NCBI GenBank assembly: GCA_037176885.1
Contig: JAWWNJ010000019.1
Span: 1,116,001-1,180,000, forward strand
Source: Favolaschia claudopus
Taxonomy: Eukaryota; Basidiomycota; Agaricomycetes; Agaricales; Mycenaceae
Length of the DNA stretch: 64,000 bases
Direction of reading: 5' to 3'
The notes below the pieces were generated by a model that saw only the letters and a list, made by a program, of their open reading frames with translations, searched no databases and was not told the origin of the DNA. Below are positions 58,612 through 64,000 of the stretch, one piece after another (position 1 is the stretch's first letter; each line of letters begins with the position of its first letter). Both the position numbers and the translations under genes were made by a program.

Positions 58612-60678
58612 CTATTTTGCCACAGACCCGGACTTCTCTGACATCCTCGAACTTGAGCCCCGCTCGTCAATTTTGTCCCTCCAAGTCTTTCCCCAAAGAG
58701 TAGTGAAATACACACTCACGGCCGAAAGGACGAGGAAGCCTACGGAGATGGTGGAGAACCAACCCACTCCGATGTTCTCTACAGCCGGCAGAACGACTGC
58801 AGAGCCTGCGGCGCCAAAGAAGTAGCGTACCATGTAGTTTCCAGCTGCATGGATATTCGAGATGTCAAGTATTGAGAGGAGAGCAGAAGCGGGAGGAGAA
58901 GGAATGGCAGCAGAACGCACCTACTACTTCCGCAGATCGACTTTGCATAACATCTTTGGTGGATTCAGGTATCGTGAGCTGTAAATACTAAAGCAAAATC
59001 GGGACTACGAACCGAGACAGTATGTATTCAAGCTAGGGAAACAGAAGAGCTGGGCGCATCCTTGGAGGAATCTGAAAAAGATCAATTCTCAACGTACTGA
59101 TTGGAATCGCGAGGAACGACAGGGCTCACAAGATGATAACAGGTAAGGGTATTCCGCCGACCCTTTTTTCGATACTCCATCCGTACACAAGTATGCAACC
59201 AGGAATAATCACACCAAGGAAGGGGATACAACTCCTCAGTCGATCTTCAGGGACTCGAACCCCACCCCGAATCTTGATCCATTTTCGAACGGTGTAGTCA
59301 GCCCATCGACCACCCATAAATGTACCTTTCGACGGCGATTGAATGAATTAATTCAAATGAAACGGATGCTGGTGGCACCTACCCGTCATATACCCAACCC
59401 CTGGCGCAAGGTAAAACAAACCGGATTGTATTGGGCTTGTTAGATGGAATCGTGGATTGATTATATACCGAATGGGCGTCAGCAGTGAATACATGTTCCA
59501 TACAAGCGCCGAGCTCGCTGCTGCCTTTGATATAACGCATTCGTCAACTTGGAATCCAGTCAGGAATTCCGCCGCTTACCGCACAGATCTAAGTTGAGAT
59601 GCCCACGTCAACTCCAACGCACAAAGAAACAGCATCAGGACGATACATACGAGATTGGGATATCGGTAGAGTTTGATCACTCGGAATGGGCTGGAAAGTT
59701 GCCAAAGTTTCCTCGCCTTATCACCCACGCTCAGACCGACCAGTTCTTCGGAGCGTTTATAATGAATGGTTTCGGGGAGAAAAAAGAAGACCAGAACTGT
59801 GGCTAGTCCGCCCAGCGCGGTTTGCAGGTAGAAGATGACACGCCAGCTTCGGAATGTCACAATCACTCCGCCGATGAATGGTCTGGGAGGCTGGTTCAGT
59901 ATTGATTGAATGAATGGGAGGATTCAAAACAAATTACCCTAGAGCTGGACCGATCAGTGTGCCAGAGAGGAACCAACCCATAGCTGTCGCTCTCTCTGTC
60001 TTGAGTAGCGATGAGTCGAGCCAATCCTGTGGAAAACAACGAAAGGCCTACCGGGCGATATATGTCGCCAATGCAGCTAGCGCCTACGATCAAGAAAGAG
60101 GTTCCTTGAAAGGCGGTTAATGCTCTGAACACGAAGAAAGCCGCGAGATTGGGGCTAAGAGCCGTGCCAAGTGAAGCTGCAAAGAACAGTAAAGCACTGT
60201 AGAACGATATCTAGACCGTCAACGCGTTAGTAGCGTGAGCATGGTAAGAAATTGACTCGAACCCAACGTCTTCCATACACCTTGATTGAAACTCAATGTC
60301 AGATTTCGGTTCGCATTGGGTGTAAGGCCTCACCTGGCTTAACGGAGCCCAGAAACAAGGAGAAATCCCCATGAATATCATATATACCGCGTTCGATATA
60401 TTGATAATTGATCCTGTTGAGTTGAAAGTGCTTGCGACCTCCGGAACAGCTGATAATACAGTCGTCGAGGAAATGGGCGCGAGAAAACCGCACAGGGATA
60501 GAATGCAGGATATAATGACTTTACGGGAAGGAGAAAGTCGTTCGTAAATGTCATCCGAGTCGTCAATGTTTTCATCCTGCGGGGAAGGGACCATGGGAAT
60601 GTCATGAGAAACATGAGAAGGGACGAGATGCAGGGCACCGCCGTCGAGGTTGGTGGGTTGTACGAGCGGGAGGGACAT
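58612..60678 (-). CDS. MFS multidrug transporter (DHA1-type)
   Basis: A proton-coupled exporter of the major facilitator superfamily in the plasma membrane. The cytoplasmic N-terminus (DENIDDSDDIYERLSPSRK) leads into helix 1 (VIISCILSLCGFLAPISSTT), then FFVFRALTAFQGTSFLIVG with the central-loop region GDIYRP, RATAMGWFLSGTLIGPALGP (DHA1 motif C region), WRVIFYLQTALGGLATVLVF and LPET. The second half includes NLVCIVLMLFLCALELTWAS, YLAPGVGYM, GTFMGGRWADYTVRKWI and the last helices GWFSTISVGFLVLSAVSVYF. Roughly eight exons separated by short introns. It ends MSEKSGSVAK at 58612. Placement next to SDR genes may reflect a detoxification neighbourhood but not a clear biosynthetic cluster. Confidence 0.9.
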
Positions 60679-60852
60679 AGGGGGTCGGAAAAGAGATGGG
60701 ATTGACTCGAGGCAGTCGGCTCATTTTTATGCCCTCACCGAGCACCATGCTTCCAACCAACTGGTCGCCGCTGCCTCCGAAAATCCGAAGTTGAAGAAGT
60801 TGCGGCCTTTGCGGCACGGTTGTATCTACGACGCCTATGACGAGGGTCGGCC

Positions 60853-61160
60853 GAAAGGAAGATAACGGTTGGATATGGAGTCAGTCATCCGCTTATTTCC
60901 AGAATATCTGCTCAAGTTGGAGATAACCGTGACGCCGAGTGGCGAGCGCATTGCTATCGTGGATTAGCAAGTTCATGAAATGAGACGGACATTGCGCTCG
61001 CTGCTCCCAAAAGAAAGATAACGATTGGATATGGAGCCAGTCATCCGCTTATTTCCAGTGAATTCCTGTTCAAGTTGGAGATAACGCCGAGCGGCGAGCA
61101 CATTGCTATCGTGGATTAAGTACCACGAATGAAATGAGACGGACATTGCGCTCGCTGTTC
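60853..61160. repeat. 156-bp tandem duplication (two copies)
   Basis: GATAACGGTTGGATATGGAG at 60861 recurs as GATAACGATTGGATATGGAG at 61017, and the similarity runs on through GACGGACATTGCGCTCGCTG in both copies. Upstream of the MFS gene. Confidence 0.8.
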
Positions 61161-62009
61161 GCTGGATCATGCTACCCAGTGAAACGCGAACCTCAACTCA
61201 ACTCCTTCAGTTGTCGCGCAGTGTTGGAAGTGGTCAGATTTGGGTCAGATCAAAGTTGGAGAGAGGCAACTTGAAGGTCCGACTACGGCCATAGCCGGCG
61301 GCGGCCACCGCACGGCGTGACATGTGACGGCAATCGGGCCGCTGTCTCCGGGTCGGCCTTCCGCTACCTTCGTCCTGGAGTCCTGCTCGAGCACTTGGCT
61401 GCTTCCCGAGTGGTCTCCGATAGCTGGCTTGCGAACTCTTGTCTATCTCAAAGATCCAAGAAACTTTTCAAGGTCTGGAAAGCAACTTGCAAGCCAAATT
61501 TGAAATACTCTAGCAGTTCTTCCAACCTCTGGAAATCCCGTCGCAGCTGGTTCTTCATCTCAACTCGATTCTACTCTGCCAACAAGCTTCATCAAGTTCT
61601 GCAGCATCTACTACTCTGATTCTCTGAAAGCACCTCGCTGATAATGAGCGAGTTTCGTTCGCTCTCACATTATCGCTTCTCTCGACGACTACGCGGCAAC
61701 AGCTGCAAAGCGCAAGCGACCGCACCAACTGCAGAGTGTTGTCGAAGAGGTTGTTACAGTCAAGCGCTTTCGACCCACTCGACTGGCGTTCTCGGTGCTC
61801 ACGATCGCGCTATTCGAATACACAGCAGGCTTCAACTTCACTGGCCCCAGGACTAGTCGCTCGTTATCGAATACATAGCTCCCAGATCTTCCCTCACTCT
61901 CTCGGGAACGCACAATGCAAGAAGACGTACCCCACGGGCAGATTTTGCCGCCGCAGACCGCATCCCCCCAGCACTCAAACCCAATGCGCATTTCATTTTA
62001 CCGGCACCA
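61161..62009. other. unassigned region with one protein-like fragment
   Basis: On the plus strand 61684-61877 reads DDYAATAAKRKRPHQLQSVV followed by FSVLTIALFEYTAGFNF, which looks like part of a protein with a basic segment and a hydrophobic helix. No start or splice partner was found. Confidence 0.3.
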
Positions 62010-62436
62010 AGCGCGAGGTCTACGGACGACTTGTTCAATGGCCGAACAGGTCACGCATTTATTGGATTGGAGAATACTATGCTGAATCTGTGCCTACAGA
62101 AACCATTGGATGTCAATGCGGCGAACGATTCCAGACGGGAGAGCAGGAATGCGAAAAATATGAATGGGACCGCGACGTCCTTCGCAAGGCTTCGGCGGAC
62201 ATCTCACTGCCGGACATCTTGGGCACCGAAACAGGGCTACAGGCCCTAGCGGAGTTCCTGGAAATACGGGTGCATTCACCAAAACCGGACAACCAAGACG
62301 AACGACTGAGCCTTTGGAGATGGCGGACGAGGAAGAATGGAGAGGAGAGGAGGAGGAAGAAGAAGGTGATGAGGGCGCAGGGGAGGAAGAGGAGGAGGAA
62401 CCGGAGGGGAGTGAGGGCAGCGATGACGACGAATAG
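62010..62436 (+). pseudogene. decayed non-LTR retrotransposon (LINE) C-terminus
   Basis: Pieces in different plus frames match the order seen at the end of LINE reverse-transcriptase/RNase H polyproteins: NGRTGHAFIG, then IGEYYAES and CQCGERFQTGEQ (Cys region), SLPDILGTETGLQALAEFLE, and in another frame GAFTKTGQPR. At least two frameshifts separate the pieces. A Glu-rich repeat tail (EEEEEEGDEGAGEEEEEEPE) follows. An inactive fragment. Confidence 0.55.
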
Positions 62437-63250
62437 GCATGCGCGCCCGGGCCACATCAATCAACCAACACCGCGCGCAACGACGCGGACCGGGACACCA
62501 CGACTCGCGCACGACCTCAAAGAACCATACTGGCCGCTTTGCTTCTTATTCATCTATTTATCACATATGCTACAGGACCCATGCTTTCCCACTCGGCCTT
62601 CTCATTCTTGTCTGTTCGAACTATCCGCGCGCTCCCAAACGCAGACCACACACGTAGATTGGATACTTATTCTGAACACAACGCCGCGGCTAATTCCTAC
62701 CTTGGACGATTACCTGTAACCTACCATATCATTCCAGACGATACCATTACTTATTGCGTAGTATACTCTACGCGGCCTTCTTAGCTAGATAGCATAGCTC
62801 AAGTGTGCCATAAACCGATTCTCTCAAGCCTCGTCATTAGCCAGGTGCTCCTACGTCTACTGTGCATCAGCCTGAGTCTTGCTGAACGTTTCCTCACCCG
62901 CAGAATATCCAGTTGCCAGTCTCATATCCCATGAGCATCCGAATTCGAGTTATGCAATGTGTTTTGGAATTGTCGTCTATCTAAGTACTTAGGAAATGTA
63001 GTTCTAAGGCTACACAAGCAAGCAAGCAAAATACGGGTTACTTTTAAATGAGCATATTAGACCATGGGAGCCGTAAACGGACGTAAAGGAGGAGTCTAGG
63101 AGGAGGAGGAGGAGTGGGGGTGTTTCCGTGCATGGGTCGGGGGCGGGGTGGATTCATTCATCCTTCCTTCCTTCCACTGGCCCGGAGAGGCGAGTGGGAA
63201 GTGGGATGCTTGAGTGGGACCCGGCGTGCGTACGTACGTTATTGTTTTGT
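62437..63250. other. intergenic, 814 bp
   Basis: No gene is supported. A GGAGGAGGAGG run lies near 63097. The ACGTACGTACG-like palindromic words near 63230 lie just outside the YHM2 stop. Confidence 0.5.
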
Positions 63251-64000
63251 TTATACGTACTTGGCGAAGAGGGGGATGAGGGATTGGGCTAGTGTGTAGC
63301 TGAATACGAGCTTGGGGCCGACGACGAGGATCTAACACATAGATAAAAGTACGGTTATTATCATCCCACCCTCAAGAAAGCAAAATCACAACGCACCTTC
63401 GGCGTAAGCCCCTTAAAAAACGCGCCAACAGCCTCGTTCCTCACGAGCTCGCGCACAACGGTGGCCCCGGGGACCTTCGCGTCGAAGTTGGCGTTTTGGA
63501 TGCGGGTCTTGACGACGTCGAGGGGGGCGGCGATGGTGATGGAGGCGACGGCGCCGGCGATGGAGGCGATGAAGTTTTGGGTCCAGGTGGCTTTGGAGTA
63601 GTCGGAGACGCCGAGGACGTATTCTTTGGTGACGGCGGAGGCGCCGAAGAGCTGGGGAGGGAGAGGTAAGTGGAGGATGGATGGATAGGGAGGAAGGGGA
63701 AGGGGGGAAGGGAGGAAGGACGTACGGCGAAGCTTCCTGGCGCGTTACGCGCCATTGTCCAGCCCCAGCCGCGGTACAGGGTGGTTCCTTCCTCAAGGAA
63801 GATGCGGACGACGCCTCGGCCGCGGAAGGCTTCTGGGTTGACTTGCCGCTTGATTTTGAGCACGTCCAGGGGAAGCAGAACCTGTAGGGGGTGAGGATGG
63901 GCCAGTGAATATATAGATGTCCTCGAGGTGACGCACAACTTCGCCGATGCCTGTGAGACTGTGATACCATACGTCCTCAATTTAAGCTCTACGCGTGTAA
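63251..64000 (-). CDS. YHM2: mitochondrial citrate/2-oxoglutarate carrier YHM2 (5' part outside)
   Basis: An inner-membrane solute carrier of the SLC25 family exchanging citrate for 2-oxoglutarate; the yeast protein also associates with mtDNA. Exons visible are 63726-63881, 63397-63651 and 63251-63331, plus a partial one (GIGEV) beyond about 63940. Carrier signatures are PLDVLKIKRQ and PLDVVKTRIQ. YRGWGWTMARNAPGSFA, YSKATWTQNFIAS, AFFKGLTPK and GPKLVFSYTLAQSLIPLF follow YHM2 proteins closely rather than other carriers. The gene enters from the right edge, so the start is missing. Confidence 0.92.

Noticed and set aside
1..64000. tRNA, rRNA, CRISPR arrays
   Set aside because: No cloverleaf with a GGTTCGANNCC-type arm, no rRNA core sequence and no regularly spaced short repeats were noticed; the tandem repeats present have only two copies.

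Overview
The window is nuclear DNA of a filamentous basidiomycete, most likely an agaricomycete (mushroom-type fungus). The evidence is the gene set and the gene structure. Genes are broken by many GT-AG introns of about 45-60 nt with no operons, and the set includes an intersectin-like Cin1 protein, an Rds1-type ferritin-like protein, sedolisin and M43 proteases, expanded F-box families, a Helitron and a probable TET/JBP dioxygenase. All splice models below were built by hand by requiring frame continuity across GT/AG junctions. Nothing was searched against a database.

Layout. (1) 1-12.6 kb, mostly conserved genes: the 3' part of mitochondrial RNA helicase SUV3 (+), a small secreted peptide (+), a sedolisin tripeptidyl-peptidase (-) and an 18-exon intersectin/Pan1-like endocytosis and Rho-GEF gene (-). 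(2) 14-43 kb, an accessory island: an Spt5-like NGN/KOW protein (+), two members of an uncharacterised three-exon family (17.1 and 33.4 kb), a novel protein with a tandemly duplicated exon, a 298-bp tandem repeat, an array of F-box-type genes (20.6-28.5 kb), a nine-exon gene with a probable TET/JBP 2-oxoglutarate/Fe(II) dioxygenase core, two further unknown genes, and an apparently intact autonomous Helitron Rep/helicase gene (36.2-42.3 kb). (3) 44.6-52.9 kb, single-copy accessory metabolism and secretion: a short P450-like gene, an NmrA-like oxidoreductase, a secreted protein, a MYND fragment and a GPI-anchored M43 metalloprotease. (4) 53-60.7 kb: two closely related short-chain dehydrogenases on either side of an Rds1-like gene, then an MFS transporter. 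(5) 60.8-64 kb: a tandem repeat, a decayed non-LTR retrotransposon tail, and the conserved mitochondrial carrier YHM2, cut by the window end.

How the genes relate. Regions 1 and 5 carry housekeeping functions in mitochondrial RNA turnover, mitochondrial citrate/oxoglutarate exchange and actin/endocytosis. The 14-43 kb island groups a DNA-modifying enzyme, a transcription-elongation-like factor, a replicative transposon and several uncharacterised families. Most of these have complete reading frames, so the island is not simply a graveyard. The main candidates for undescribed biology are the TET/JBP-Helitron-Spt5-like association and the unknown families that sit with it.
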